DNA of 64,000 bases from Cladocopium goreaui (taxonomy: Eukaryota; Sar; Dinophyceae; Suessiales; Symbiodiniaceae). Below are positions 1 through 10,510 of this stretch, piece after piece. The notes under the pieces are model-generated. The model was not told the DNA's origin and did no database searches. It worked only from the letters and a program-made list of their open reading frames with translations. Every line of letters starts with the position of its first letter. The stretch's first letter is position 1. The stretch lies in NCBI GenBank assembly GCA_947184155.2, contig CAMXCT020003437.1, forward strand, positions 1-64,000, read 5' to 3'. The translations under genes were made by a program, and so were the position numbers.

Positions 1-94
1 GCCGACACTGGAAGACCCAGGAAGAAATCGTGCAATGTGATGCTGAGGTTGAAGTCCGTCAGTCCCGGTGGCAAGCCTTGGTTGATGCTGATGG
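1..94 (+). CDS. Block-A exon, 5' part, cut by the 11.2-kb element (copy 1)
   Basis: This matches the uninterrupted block-A exon at 20538-20721 almost base for base and stops at GCTGATGG, where the mobile element begins; the exon resumes at 11320. The reading frame, with plus-strand peptide motifs TGRPRKKSCNVM and SPGGKPWLMLM, is chosen because differences between copies fall mostly in third positions of this frame. I do not recognise the protein. Whether the exon was functional before the insertion cannot be seen, because the upstream boundary lies outside the window. Confidence 0.5.
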
Positions 95-128
95 CCATAA
101 GGATCCTTTAACATAAAATTTTAAATAT
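95..128 (+). repeat. Left terminal inverted repeat, 34 bp
   Basis: It begins CCATAAGGATCCTTTAACAT and is identical over 34 bases to the reverse complement of 11286-11319. The outer part contains the palindrome AAGGATCCTT. Confidence 0.92.
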
Positions 129-720
129 ATCTAAATTTTAAATAGATATTTAAATTTTAATAATATTTAAAATTTAAATATATTTAAATTTTAAATTTAA
201 ATATATTTAAATTAAATTTAAATATCGATATTTAAAATTTAAATATTATTCTAAATTATAGTTTAATAAAAGTGAAAATAGAAATTTAAATTAAACATAA
301 ACTAAAAGTGTTTCAAATATCTAAACTATATTTCAATTTAAATATTATTCTAAACAATTAAATAATTAAAGCGAAATTATAAATTTAAATCAAATATAAA
401 TTGAAAGTATTCACATCTAAACGATATTTCAGTTTATGTGTAATATTCTAAATTACTATATAATAAAAGTGAAAATAAAAATTTCAACTAAATATAATTT
501 GGAATTATTCATATATCTAAACGATATGTCAATTGAAACATTTTTCTAAATTACTATATAATAAGAATTTCAATTTAAGTTAAACTGAATATAAATTAAA
601 ATTATTCACATAAACGATATGTCAATTTTAACATTATTAGAATTTTTATTTAATAGAGGTTGAAATATACATCGAAATTAATTATAAATTATAATTATTC
701 AAACATCTAAATCAACTATT
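118..720. other. AT-rich subterminal tract
   Basis: This is almost pure A+T built from variants of AAATTTAAATAT, later of a diverged roughly 120-bp motif containing ATATTTCAATTT. No gene is seen. A similar but shorter tract adjoins the right terminal repeat, so it is part of the element's end structure. Confidence 0.7.
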
Positions 721-1215
721 CTAATCAAACTCTCAAAACTCTTAAAACTCAAATTGTTATATACGACTCTCAAAACCCTCAAAAATAAACTTGTTGGGGC
801 TCTCGAACCTCTCAAAACTAAAACTGTTACGACTTGCAAAACCATCACCAAAATAAACCTGTTGCGATCTCGAAACTCTCAAAACTAATGAATTCTCAAA
901 ACTAGAATTGCACTCCTCAAAACAATATATATATATATGCCAATATATGGAAAAACAGACGCGTGCAATCCAAACGCCTTTGCCCGGGGATCCGGTTATA
1001 CCGCACCGCTGCGTCCAATCGACTCAGCAACATCTGTCATTAATTTGAATTCCTGAGATGAAAGTTTCTACTACCCTTCTCCGTTTCTGAGTTTGCCAGG
1101 ATGCAAATTGTTATGCACGGTGATCCGTGCAATTAAACCCTCAAAACTAAATTTGTTACAACTCAAAAACCTCAAACCTAAAATTGCTGTGACTCTCAAA
1201 AACATCAAAACTTAA
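721..1215. repeat. CTCAAAAC-rich subterminal repeats
   Basis: Short degenerate units of the type ACTCTCAAAACCCTCAAAA fill about 721-920 and 1134-1215, separated by about 200 bases of less repetitive sequence with no convincing ORF. Matching units occur near the right end at 10955-11100. Confidence 0.6.
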
Positions 1216-1525
1216 ATGTTGAACAAAATGAAATGCATGTGCATGTGCACTCATATTCACGCAGACATGGATCAAAAGAGAAATGCCTGACCGACGGCAT
1301 AGCTCAAATCAAAACAGAGACACGGGCAAAAGAAATAGAAGCTAGCTAAATACCAAACAGCTTCTGGATATGATATATTGAACAGTCGCCCATCTTTCAA
1401 AGACTGCGCGCAAGCAGCAAACATTTAAGGTAAAGAACTAAGCTGAAGAAATCTCCGGCTCAAAAAAACCTCCAGGTACACCCCAGGCTAATTTTCGCCC
1501 CTCAGCGCGCGCGACCGTGCTCCAA
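1216..1525. other. No recognisable gene
   Basis: Ordinary-looking sequence between the subterminal repeats and the first relic ORF. I see no conserved motif, repeat or RNA structure in it. Confidence 0.4.
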
Positions 1526-1870
1526 TTAAAATCCTAAGCGATACTTGGTCATGGTTTTGGTGATACTGGCGAGAGGCTTGGCCCCTTGAACACATTTTAG
1601 GACTAGAGTCTTGACCTTTCCCATGAGGTCCTCCTGTTGCATACAACTTCCCATTGCGGGATTTAAATCACAAGATCTCTGCGCTAAATGGTATACAAGC
1701 CGTGAAATTTTTGGTCATGGCAAAATAATTACCATGATCCGAAAATTCTTCCTTGAGAGCCTGGTACACTCAAACAAATTCCAAAGCAGTTTTCTCCAAT
1801 GCACCAGCAACCTTAGTTTGGCAAGACTGGAGGGTTTCAAGAGATTGTGGAATTTGGAAATGAATTGAAA
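1526..1870 (-). pseudogene. Broken unknown ORF of the mobile element
   Basis: Read on the minus strand, two frames give protein-like text: first a probably helical stretch around residues LETLQSCQTKVAGALEKTA with an in-frame stop after it, then, in another frame, DLMGKVKTLVLKCVQGAKPL ending in a stop at 1526. The simplest reading is one gene broken by a stop and a frameshift. It points the same way as the polymerase relic. I do not recognise the family. Confidence 0.4.
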
Positions 1871-1904
1871 AGATTGGAGAGATCGTTGGTTTGGAAGAGA
1901 TTGA

Positions 1905-2080
1905 ACGGTTTGCATAGGTTTGGAGAGCTGAGAGTGTAGCTTTGAGAGTTTGGAGGGTTTACATAGGTTTTGAGAGCTGAGAGAGTCTAGCTTTGAGAGT
2001 TTAACTTGTTTACATAGGTTTGGAGAGCTGAGAGAGTGTAGCTTTGAGAGCTTGGAGAGCGCAGGTGTCTTCAATTGGTC
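1905..2080. repeat. ~50-bp tandem repeat, about three copies
   Basis: The motif GAGAGCTGAGAG followed by TAGCTTTGAGAG recurs at about 1923, 1972 and 2023. It resembles the complement of the CTCAAA-rich subterminal repeats. Confidence 0.7.
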
Positions 2081-2183
2081 TAAGGGTGAAGCTTGGATTT
2101 GAGAGTTCAGCTTTAGGCTATTTAAATTTCTAGGTTCGCACTGCTGCGCACGGCGATCCGCAGCATTAGTTCTGCTACCAAAC

Positions 2184-2222
<39 letters not shown>

Positions 2223-2261
2223 AGTATAGGCAATGTTCAAACGGCAAAAGTTATACATATG

Positions 2262-2423
2262 CTATGGCGACCTAGGCACGTCGGGGGGTAAACAAGGGAC
2301 ATCTGGGTGACGTTGCACAATTTCGTCATACTCTTTTGATCTTGGCAGTACCATCTTCAAAAGGTTGTCACCTCGAGTGTTGGACTTCACAACACACCAC
2401 AAAGCCTTGATTGGCTCAGTCAT
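2262..2423 (-). CDS. Small unknown ORF, 53 codons
   Basis: An ATG at 2423 opens an uninterrupted frame to TAG at 2262; the frame is open upstream to about 2480. It contains MTEPIKALWCVVKSN, then LPRSKEYDEIVQRHPDV, and reads like true coding sequence: charged, not low-complexity. It lies just outside the left arm of the foldback repeat, on the same strand as the other relic genes of the element. It could be an intact small protein or the tail of a gene whose 5' part was lost when the foldback repeat inserted. Family unknown. Confidence 0.45.
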   Translation of the reverse strand: MTEPIKALWCVVKSNTRGDNLLKMVLPRSKEYDEIVQRHPDVPCLPPDVPRSP

Positions 2424-2489
2424 ACTTCGGTGTTTTTGCTTGATGCGCCGCCTTTGGAATGCAGCAACTGTGCCTTAGCGACCTCTGCT

Positions 2490-5104
2490 GCAACGTCCTG
2501 AGCCATCACTCAGGCAAGTCTCTCCAGCCTTGACGTTTACCCCCTGACAAACCACACACATCCAACCAAAATCCGCCCACACCGCTTTGGCGGTGAAGGC
2601 GTGCTTATTGTGGGGAAACAGCTACACTAAATGCTCAATCACATTTGTTAATATAGCAGTCGCTATATCAGCTTTAGCTGGGGGGGGGCCATGAACGATT
2701 TCGCACCGAGACCAGAATTAGGTGGTGTTTTCGACATTTTTCGATGATTTTTGGGTGTCTGAGCGCAAGAGGGTATTGAAATGGAATTTTGGGTCATTTT
2801 GGTAGCTTTCCGGCAAGGGAAAAACGGCCAAAAATGAAAAAAACATTGTACATAGCAATATTTTGCAGGGTTTTTGGATGCCAGAGCATTGAAAACACTG
2901 CAAAAACGGTGTTTTGGACTGACGTTATAGCAAAAAACGTGTAAATCACATTAAATTACCGTATGTTTGACTGGAAACATTGCAAAAACACTGTCAAAAG
3001 CAATGTTTTGGAAGGATTTACTGCCTTTATGGCAAACACGTGTAAATTACCGCGTGTTTGACTGGAAACATTGGAAAAACACTGTCAAAAACAATGTTTT
3101 GGAAGGATTTCTTATATATATGTTGGAGTTGGCTACCGGCATTGGAACATGGAAAAATTGAAGAAAACACTGTAAATAGCAGTATTTTCAACGGTTGGGG
3201 AGATAAGGGAATTGGAAACATTGTCGAACATGATGTTTTCGACCGGTTTTATGGCGACAAAAGTGTAAAGTACCGTGCTTTGAAGGAAACCATTGCAAAA
3301 ACATGGAAACACATTCAAAGAACATGGGATTTGGGGGGCTATCTAGGCGTCGTTGTCTAGCCATTTGAAGTTCCGCAGCTTGGAGAGCCCCCAAGGGAGG
3401 GAACAGTGAAAATTCTATAGCTTGGGAAGCTGTCACGGCGGGGAAAAGTGAAAATTCCCTAGCTTGGGAAGCCCCCACGGGGGGGGAAAGTGACAATTCC
3501 CTAGCTTGGGGAGCCCCCACGCGGGGGAAAAGTGAAAATTCCCCCGCTTGGGACGCCCCCACGGGGGGGAACAGCGAAAATTCCCTAGCTAGGGAAGCCT
3601 CCGCAGGGGGCAAAGTGAAAATTCCCTCGCTTGGGAAGCCTCTACGGGGAAAAGTGAAACTTCTTAGCTTGGGGAGGGAAAAGTGAAAATTAAATTCCCT
3701 AGCTTGGAAGGCACCCACGAGGGGGCGAAGCGGGGTGAATGAACAATGACTTGGGATGTTCAGTCTTCATATTTTTTGAAAGTAGTTACATCCAAAATCT
3801 TACCTATATATATATATATACATATTTTTTGTGGGGGGTTCCCCAGCCTTGAAATTATTGACAAAATAGCGCCAACCACCCAGAGCCAATGCATCACTAG
3901 AGGAGTGGTTTTCCCAAATTTATTTAGAACAAAAAGTGCAATCCTACCCACAGTTAATCAATCACTTGGGCCCTCCCTAATTTCAAATCTATGCCGTGGA
4001 AAAAAACGATCCAATTGTTTTGCATGACTCGGGGCTTCCCAGCCATCAAATTCCTTGACATAAGAACGGAAAAATCTATCCCAGGAAGTATGTGTTTGAT
4101 ATTTTTTAAAACAATAACAATATGAAAGAAAAACATGTTTTTTCAACAAATGCCAAAGCTTGGAAAGTTTGAAGTATTGAGGTGCCAATTTGGTGTAAGT
4201 TTGATGTAAGCTTACACTTCATGGGATTCATGGGTGGTAAATTTACAACAAACTTACATCAAACTTACATTTATGAGGTGTAAGATGTAAACTTACGCCC
4301 CTGAAGTGTAAGTTTACACCAAACTTACACTGGCAAGTGAAAATTGCACTTGCAGGTGTAATTTTGATGTTAATTCACGGTTGCCAATGAAACCCTGGTG
4401 TAAACTTACACTTCAGGGGCATAGGTTTACATCAAGTTTACACTTCATAAGTGTAAGTTTGATGTAGGTTTGATGTAAGTTTGGTGCAAATTTAAACCCC
4501 ATGAAGTGTAAGTACATCAAATTGACACCAAATTTAGACTTCAATACTTCAAAATTACCACAACCCGTGCATTTTTGATTTGAAAACATGATTGAAATGT
4601 TAAACATGGTTTATTTCAAAACACATGGCTCTTTCAAAAAATACGTCCTTGTTCCAAAAATATGATCAAACCATTGCATTTTTTCAGATAATATCAAACA
4701 CATACTTCCTGGGAGAGATTGTTTCATGTTTATGTCAAGGAAATTGATGGCTGGAAAGCCCGCAGTCATGTAACACAATTGGAGCAATTATTTCCATCAG
4801 ATACATTTGAAATCTACAAAGGCCCAAGTGATTGATTAACTGTGGGTAGGATTGCATGTTTTTTTGCAAAAATAGATTCGGAAAGACTCCTCTAGTGATA
4901 CATTGGCTCTGGGGTGGCACTATTTTTTCAGCAATTTTAAGGCTGGAGAACGCCAATATATAGGTAAGATTTGGATGTAACTACTTAAAAAATGAAGACT
5001 GAACATCCCCAGTCATTGTTTTTTTTTTGCTTGGATGTGTGTGGCTTGTCAGGGGGTAAACGTCAAGGCTGGAGAGACCTCTGAGTGGTGGGTCAGGATG
5101 TTAC
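2490..5104. repeat. 2.6-kb foldback (long inverted) repeat
   Basis: The left arm (2490-2570 plus 3742-4140) is the reverse complement of the right arm (4610-5022 plus 5033-5104), with point differences. The centre, about 4180-4600, is itself a nest of short inverted and direct copies of GTGTAAGTTTGATGTAAGT-like motifs. The left arm is split by a 1.17-kb insertion (2571-3740) absent from the right arm. The unsplit element would be about 1.4 kb, a foldback or MITE-like transposon without coding capacity. ORFs read across it are artefacts. Confidence 0.85.
2571..3740 (-). mobile_element. 1.2-kb dispersed repeat, copy A (inserted in the foldback arm)
   Basis: It runs from ATCCGCCCACACCGC to a right end of GGCGAAGCGGGGTGAAT and interrupts the left foldback arm in an A-rich spot where the intact right arm is continuous. 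Its reverse complement matches 8827-10061. The interior has a tandem run (about 3375-3720) of roughly 40-bp units containing GGAATTTTCACTTTTCCCC and CTTCCCAAGCTAG. The outer end holds a hairpin, ACCGCtttgGCGGT. No transposase is encoded, so it would need help in trans. Confidence 0.8.
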
Positions 5105-5269
5105 AGTAGGTGGTTTTTTCCGTCTATACAACTTGATGCGAAGCTCACCGCACACCTTCAAGGCTTCAAAATTTCACCAAGGAAACCTCGCAAAAATTAA
5201 CCCTGACCCAGAATTTCAAACATTTTTTTTTGATCTCGGATTTCAACGCAAAAAAGACGCAGTGCAATC

Positions 5270-5845
5270 AACTTTTGACCCAAAACTTCAATGCAGAACT
5301 TCAGCCCGGAAGTTCAGTGCGTTGAATTTTTGCATTGAACTTTTGGTATGAAAATTCAAAGTTCAAAGCATTGAATTTTTGCATTTGTTTGCCCGAAACT
5401 TCAATGCATTGAACTTTTGCATTGAACTTTTGGTGAAAAAGTTCGGTGCATTGAACTTTTGCATTGAACTTTTGGTGAAAAAGTTCAATGCAAAACTTCA
5501 ATGCATTGAACTTTTGCATTGAACTTTTAGCATAAAAGTTCAATGCATTGAACTTTTGCATGGAACTTTTGCCCAAAAGTTCAGTGCATTGAACTTTTGC
5601 ATTGAACTTTTGCCCAAAAGTTCAGTGCATTGAACTTTTGCACTGAACTTTTGGTATAAAAGTTCAATGCATTGAACTTTTGCATTGAACTTTTGGTGTA
5701 AAAGTTCAATGCATTGAAGTTTTGCATTGAGCTTTTGCATTGCACTTTTGGCATAAAAGTTTAATGCAATGAACTTTTGCATTGAACTTTTACATGGAGG
5801 TTTCATAGGAAATTTCAATGCATTGAACTTTTGCGAAGACATGCT
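5270..5845. repeat. Tandem array of TTCAATGCATTGAACTTTTG-type units
   Basis: Units of about 26-40 bp built on the palindrome TTCAATGCATTGAA, linked by TTTTGCATTGAACTTTTG, repeat at least 15 times. Because the unit is palindromic the array can fold into many hairpins. The ORFs read through it on the minus strand are low-complexity artefacts. Confidence 0.85.
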
Positions 5846-6430
5846 GCATGAAATTTTTGAGTCAAAAAATCGTCGCGCTGAAGTTTTTACCGTACTTTCA
5901 CGCTGAAATTTGAAGTTGAAAGCTCAATCCACTGAATTTTTGCTTTCATTTTTTCTCTCAAACTTGGGGATAAGGCAAACGCTTTGTTTGGCATATTGCT
6001 CCAGGTTTGGCATTGTGAGCCTCTTTTGAACATGTTTTTTCATTCAGGCCTCCCATATTGTCACCATATTACCCAGACCTAATTTTCCTTAGGTCTGGGT
6101 AGTTTTTCAAGTCATGTTTCATGCTAATTTAGGGTTTCTTCCTTTGTCTTGTAGGCACTGAGGCATATATTCGTATGGGTTGAACGGAATTTTATGCAAA
6201 TATCTGTGTTAAAGGGTTGTGAGAAAGAAGTCATTAGCCATTTGTGTTGAAGGGGTTTGCTCTGTGGGTCTCTGCGGATCATCATGGTGAAAGGAATGAG
6301 ACATTTGGATACATTTGGTTATAGTTCCAATGTTTTCATAAAGGTATGCAATTAAAGAAATTATATATATATATACACCTGTAGCTAGACACAAGCACAC
6401 CTAAGTTCATACCATCCACCTCCATCATTT
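5846..6430. other. No recognisable gene
   Basis: Moderately AT-rich sequence with a short TA run near 6365. It contains a local inverted pair around ACCCAGACCTAATTTTCCTT and AGGTCTGGGT (6070-6101) that could form a hairpin. Nothing else stands out. Confidence 0.4.
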
Positions 6431-6660
6431 CATCATTTACCACAGTTCATTTTCACAACATTTCATATCATTTCATCACAGTATCAAATAACACCACAAC
6501 ATTTCATACATCATCATCCCACATCATTTCATCATCATCCATCATCACATAAATTCAAATCGCAAAAAATCATCGTAATATGTCATCATAAATTTCATCA
6601 TAATATGTTATCATAATATAATATCATAAAATAATATCATAAATCTAAATCATCCATCTC
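6431..6660. repeat. CAT/ATC-rich low-complexity tract
   Basis: Degenerate TTTCATCATCA and CATAATATCATAA motifs. It separates the repeat-filled left part of the element from the gene relics to the right. Confidence 0.7.
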
Positions 6661-7105
6661 TAACATACATATGTTCGTATCATAGTTTTTAATAAATTAT
6701 GATATGAAAAATTATGGGGATAAACATTTTTTAAAGTTTTTTGGTGTAATGTTTTCCAGATTTGTTTCAATTTTGCAATTCTGGTTTTATCATATTTTAA
6801 GTATTCCTCCATCTTTTTTTGCTTTTTATCTTCTTCCTTTTTGAGTTTTTCCTTGTTGATATGCCTGTCGGTTTTTAAGATGTTTGAACAACCTGCATTG
6901 TTTCACATTCCGCTGGCAAATGTCGCAGAATTCTTCCTTTTGATTATAATAGACTGTGTTACTCGCCTTTTGTTTGCCCAAGCATTCAATATACATTCTA
7001 TTCATTCCATTGAACTCGTCACCCTTTTTTATTTTTCTTACACTTTTTGCATGTTCTACTCTGTATACTATTATAAAGTATTATCCTTTTAAGATATTTT
7101 AAGCG
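6661..7105 (-). pseudogene. Frameshifted cysteine-rich (zinc-ribbon-like) relic
   Basis: On the minus strand the text runs from about 7100 down to 6661 in at least three frames. The first part has a C-x2-C pair (TCKKCKKNKK). After a shift come KASNTVYYNQKEEFCDICQR with a second C-x2-C and then FKHLKN, suggesting a zinc-binding fold. After another shift there is a lysine/glutamate-rich stretch (KKQKKMEEYLKYDKTRIAKL) likely to form a helix. Such paired cysteine motifs are common in small proteins of protist DNA viruses, but this is only a resemblance. It lies directly downstream of the helicase relic on the same strand, consistent with one viral gene cluster. Confidence 0.5.
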
Positions 7106-7173
7106 TATTTCCTTATATCATAAAATTTCATCCAAATCTGTTTCCCAAAAAACACCGTAGATTTCATTTTTTT

Positions 7174-8826
7174 CTATTCCTGTTCCTCTTCTGTATCTTT
7201 ACCTCCTACTCTTTTGCATATCTGCAAAAAGATATTGTATTTGAAAATTATGTCCATGCAATTGTCAACATACTCCTCTCCATTTGGGTTGTTGGTGAAG
7301 GTGGGGTTTTCATTGCAGAAGACTCTTACCTTTTTCAAGATATAAGGACTTGACATGTAGATTTCATCAAAAAAGATTACATCATAATCGTTGTAATCAT
7401 ACCTTGGTAGCCTGCTTTCCCCCTTACACGCAGGAACACTGAATAATCTATTTTGGGTGACTGCATCGCATGGAACATCTTGCTTTTGCATATTTTGAGG
7501 AACAACAAAAAGTGTATTCTTACCACTTCCTGCAAATTTTGCCCTAATCATGACTCTCTTCTTCCTTATTGCTGGTGTGTTTAATTGCTTCTGTGTCCCA
7601 GTCATAATGAACCTCAATCATTTCGTTTTTGTAAATCGGTATTTTTGGAATCTCATTGTGTTTCCATCCATAGACTTCGGGAACAGGAACAACTTTCTTA
7701 TCTTCCGCTCTTCAGCCTCCTATGTCATTATGAAAATTCAATATATTTTTTAGTTTTCTTTAAATCTCGCTTTGCTATGTGAAAGGCATCAGTCTTTACA
7801 ACGTAAACATTGATGGCCTCCTTCAAATTTTCATATGCATCATGCATATGAAAGTTGTGATTTTGTAACAGTAGGTCTTTGATATACCTAAATCCGTTCA
7901 TCAACTGCCTTTGGTCACTGACATTGACTATATTAATATTTGGCTGTCTCGTTTTTTTTCTCTATCTTTTGGTTGAAAGAATCATTTTCACAGTAGTAGG
8001 TTTTGCCATCCTCGAAGTTATAATCGAAATCTGTAAAACACGCACCGCCATTCACATGTCTAACAAAAGGGTTTGTTGTTCTCATCAACTTCCATAGTCC
8101 AATCGTCTTCCAATTCTCTCCATTTAAAATTTAAAATATTTTTCATACTCTTCCTTGTTCATTGCGTAAATCCTCCCATCATATTTTTTCCGGTGCCGTA
8201 CTGCCTCCTTAGGATTATCAAAAATCTTATTTTTCTTTTGTAAGACTTCTCAAGCAAACCAAAGGCTACATTAGCAATAGTTTTCAAGACTGTTTGATTC
8301 TCAAATTTGTCATCGCTAATCACTGTTTTATAAAAAATGTCAACCACTTTCTTATACTTCACTCTGTGAATGTATGAAGGTACTTTGCAAAATAGTTTTT
8401 TCATTGCCACCCCTCTCTTAATCAATTCCTTCAGGTGCTTCCCATACACCAAATTACATTTTTTTGGTAGAAAACAAATGTTGCTCCGACATGCCCTCAC
8501 TATGAACAAGGTGTAGTTGTTGACTTTGTTAAAATCATATTTTTTGGTGTATGGTTTCCATACGTCAAAATTTTTGAACACTGGAATGTGTGTAATCTTT
8601 GTTGCTTGGTATGAGTAGGCTTTCCGTGTGTCGATGCTACACATATCTTCAGGGACAAGGACAAGTTCATAGCCCTTGCTATCATCCTTTAACAACCTTC
8701 CATTAGGAACAATGGTTCTGCATTCATCCAATGCTTTAAGGTCAGTTTCGTTATAGTATGACTTGTGGTTTTCACTGAAAATTGACTCATGAAACTTGAA
8801 CACTGTCGCGCTGGTTTTGTTGTATT
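7174..8826 (-). pseudogene. Family B DNA polymerase + helicase relic (Polinton-like virus type)
   Basis: Read on the minus strand. Palm motif A appears as SIDTRKAYSY (about 8610-8640), followed by a stretch typical of this family (IPVFKNFDVWKPY, YTLFIVRA, LVYGKHLKELI). Motif B is KTIANVAFGLLEKS (about 8245-8287). After frameshifts near 8230 and several more between 8160 and 7860, motif C is VYVVKTDAF (about 7785-7805). Another shift near 7570 leads into a helicase-like domain with a Walker A variant AGSGKNT (7513-7533) and Walker B YDVIFFDEI (about 7365-7390). The order polymerase then helicase-like domain in one reading direction matches fused replication proteins of Polinton-like viruses and virophages. 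The amino-terminal exonuclease part is missing: the frame runs into a stop where repeat copy B begins at 8827. With at least five frame breaks it cannot make an active enzyme. Confidence 0.75.
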
Positions 8827-10061
8827 ATTCACCCCGCTTCGCGTGGGGTGGCCGCCCACACCGCACATTTCGGTTCGAATTTTCACTTTTTCCCAAGCGA
8901 GGGAATTCCCCCGCAAAACCTTCCCAAGCTAGGGAATTTTCGCTTTTCCCCCCCGTGGGGGCTTCCCAAGCGAGGGAATTTTCACTTTTCCCCCCCGTGG
9001 GGGCGTCCCAAGCTAAGAAGTTTCACTTTCCCTTCGTGGGGGCTCCCCAAGCTAGGGAATTGTCACTTTTCCCCCCCGTGGGGGCTTCCCAAGCTAAGAA
9101 GTTTCACTTTCCCTTCGTGGGGGCTCCCCAAGCTAGGGAATTGTCACTTTTCCCCCCCGTGGGGGCTTCCCAAGCTAGGGAATTTTCACTTTTCCCCACC
9201 GTGACAGCTTCCCAAGCTATGGAATTTTCACTTTTCCCTCCCTTGGGGGCTCTCCAAGCTGCGGAATTTCAAATGGCTAGACAACGACGCCTAGATAGCC
9301 CCCCAAATCCCATGTTCTTTGAATGTGTTTCCATGTTTTTGCAATGGTTTCCTTCAAAGCACGGTAATTTACACTTTTGTCGCTATAAAACCGGTCGAAA
9401 ACATCATGTTCGACAATGCTTCCAATTGCCTTATCTCCCCAAACCGTTGAAAATACCGCTATTTAGAGTGTTTTCTTCAATTTTTCCATGTTCCAATGCC
9501 GGTAGCCAACTCCAACATATATATAAGAAATCCCAAAACATTGTTTTTGACAGTGTTTTTCCAACGTTTCCAGTCAAACACGCGGTAATTTACACGTGTT
9601 TGCCATAAAGGCAATAAATCCTTCCAAAACATTGCTTTTGACAGTGTTTTTGCAATGTTTCCAGTCAAACATACGGTAATTTAATGTAATTTGCACGTTT
9701 TTTGCTATAACGTCAGTCCAAAACACTTGTTTTTGCAGTGTTTTCAATGCTCTGGCATCCAAAAACCCTGCAAAATATTGCTATGTACAAATGTACAATG
9801 TTTTTTTTCATTTTTGGCCGTTTTTCCATTGCCGGAAAACTACCAAAATGACCCAAAATTCCATTTCAATACCCTCTTGCGCTCAGACACCCAAAAATCC
9901 TCGAAAAATGTCGAAAACGGTCTCGGTGCGAAACCGTTTTTGGCCCCCCCCCAGCTAAAGCTGATATAGCGACTGCTATATTAACAAATGTGATTGAGCA
10001 TTTAGTGTAGCTGTTTCCCCCCAATAAGCACGCCTTCACCGCCAAAGCGGTGTGGGCGGAT
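8827..10061 (+). mobile_element. 1.2-kb dispersed repeat, copy B
   Basis: It starts ATTCACCCCGCTTCG and ends GTGTGGGCGGAT; it is the reverse complement of copy A with small indels. Near both ends the 13-mer CCGCCCACACCGC occurs in inverted orientation (8850-8862 and 10048-10060), a possible terminal repeat. Tandem 40-bp units fill 8890-9260. It abuts the truncated 5' end of the polymerase relic on one side and an unknown minus-strand ORF on the other. Long frames through it are products of the repeat units. Confidence 0.8.
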
Positions 10062-10314
10062 TCCTCTGTTTCCACCAAGATATCATCATTGATTCTATCA
10101 CAGCAACACCGGTCGTCCACGTAACATGACCGACTTTGTGAGACAGCATCCCGGTGTCACCGTGCAAATTTCTCCCACAAACCAACATGCCATCCTCTAA
10201 AGCCTTTTGCAGCTCGGCAACGCCAACACCTATAGTCAGCCGAGTCAGTTTTTCATAAACTTTTTCGAAACAGTGAAATTGCAGTAGCGCCTGGTTCTGC
10301 TGACAACCGTGCAC
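10062..10314 (-). CDS. Unknown ORF truncated by repeat copy B
   Basis: From ATG 10314 the minus frame stays open to the edge of repeat copy B, with complex protein-like text (for example FHCFEKVYEKLTRLTIGV, AELQKALEDGMLVCGRNLHG, MLSHKVGHVTWTTGVAVIES). The frame is open back to 10331. The 3' part has been replaced by the repeat, so this is a gene fragment. It has the same orientation as the polymerase relic. I do not recognise it. Confidence 0.45.
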
Positions 10315-10510
10315 GAACCGTTCCAGACTTCATGGCAGCTATCTGACCATGTCTCTCAAATTCTCTTGACTCTCAAAATCTAAAGCTGCAACTGCGGGCA
10401 TGTATGCATATTGGTCTACGCGCAGTTTTCCAAACTTACACGCAACTCTTGGCAGGCAAAAAAAAAACTAGCATGGTGGACAACCATTTTCCTATGTTGC
10501 ACGCACCGGT

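Noticed and set aside
6841..7092. Plus-strand ORF with hydrophobic text (ICLSVFKMFEQPALF)
   Set aside because: It is the antisense of the cysteine-rich relic; the minus strand has paired C-x2-C motifs and a basic tail.
8796..9608. 270-codon plus-strand ORF with FSLFPPVGASQAREF repeats, and its mirror at 3188-3718
   Set aside because: A translation of 40-bp tandem units inside the non-coding 1.2-kb repeat; the two copies differ by frame-changing indels.
2571..10061. The 1.2-kb repeats as the terminal repeats of a 7.5-kb Polinton
   Set aside because: Copy A is a separate insertion into a foldback arm with a visible empty counterpart, and better terminal repeats with an empty site exist at 95 and 11319.
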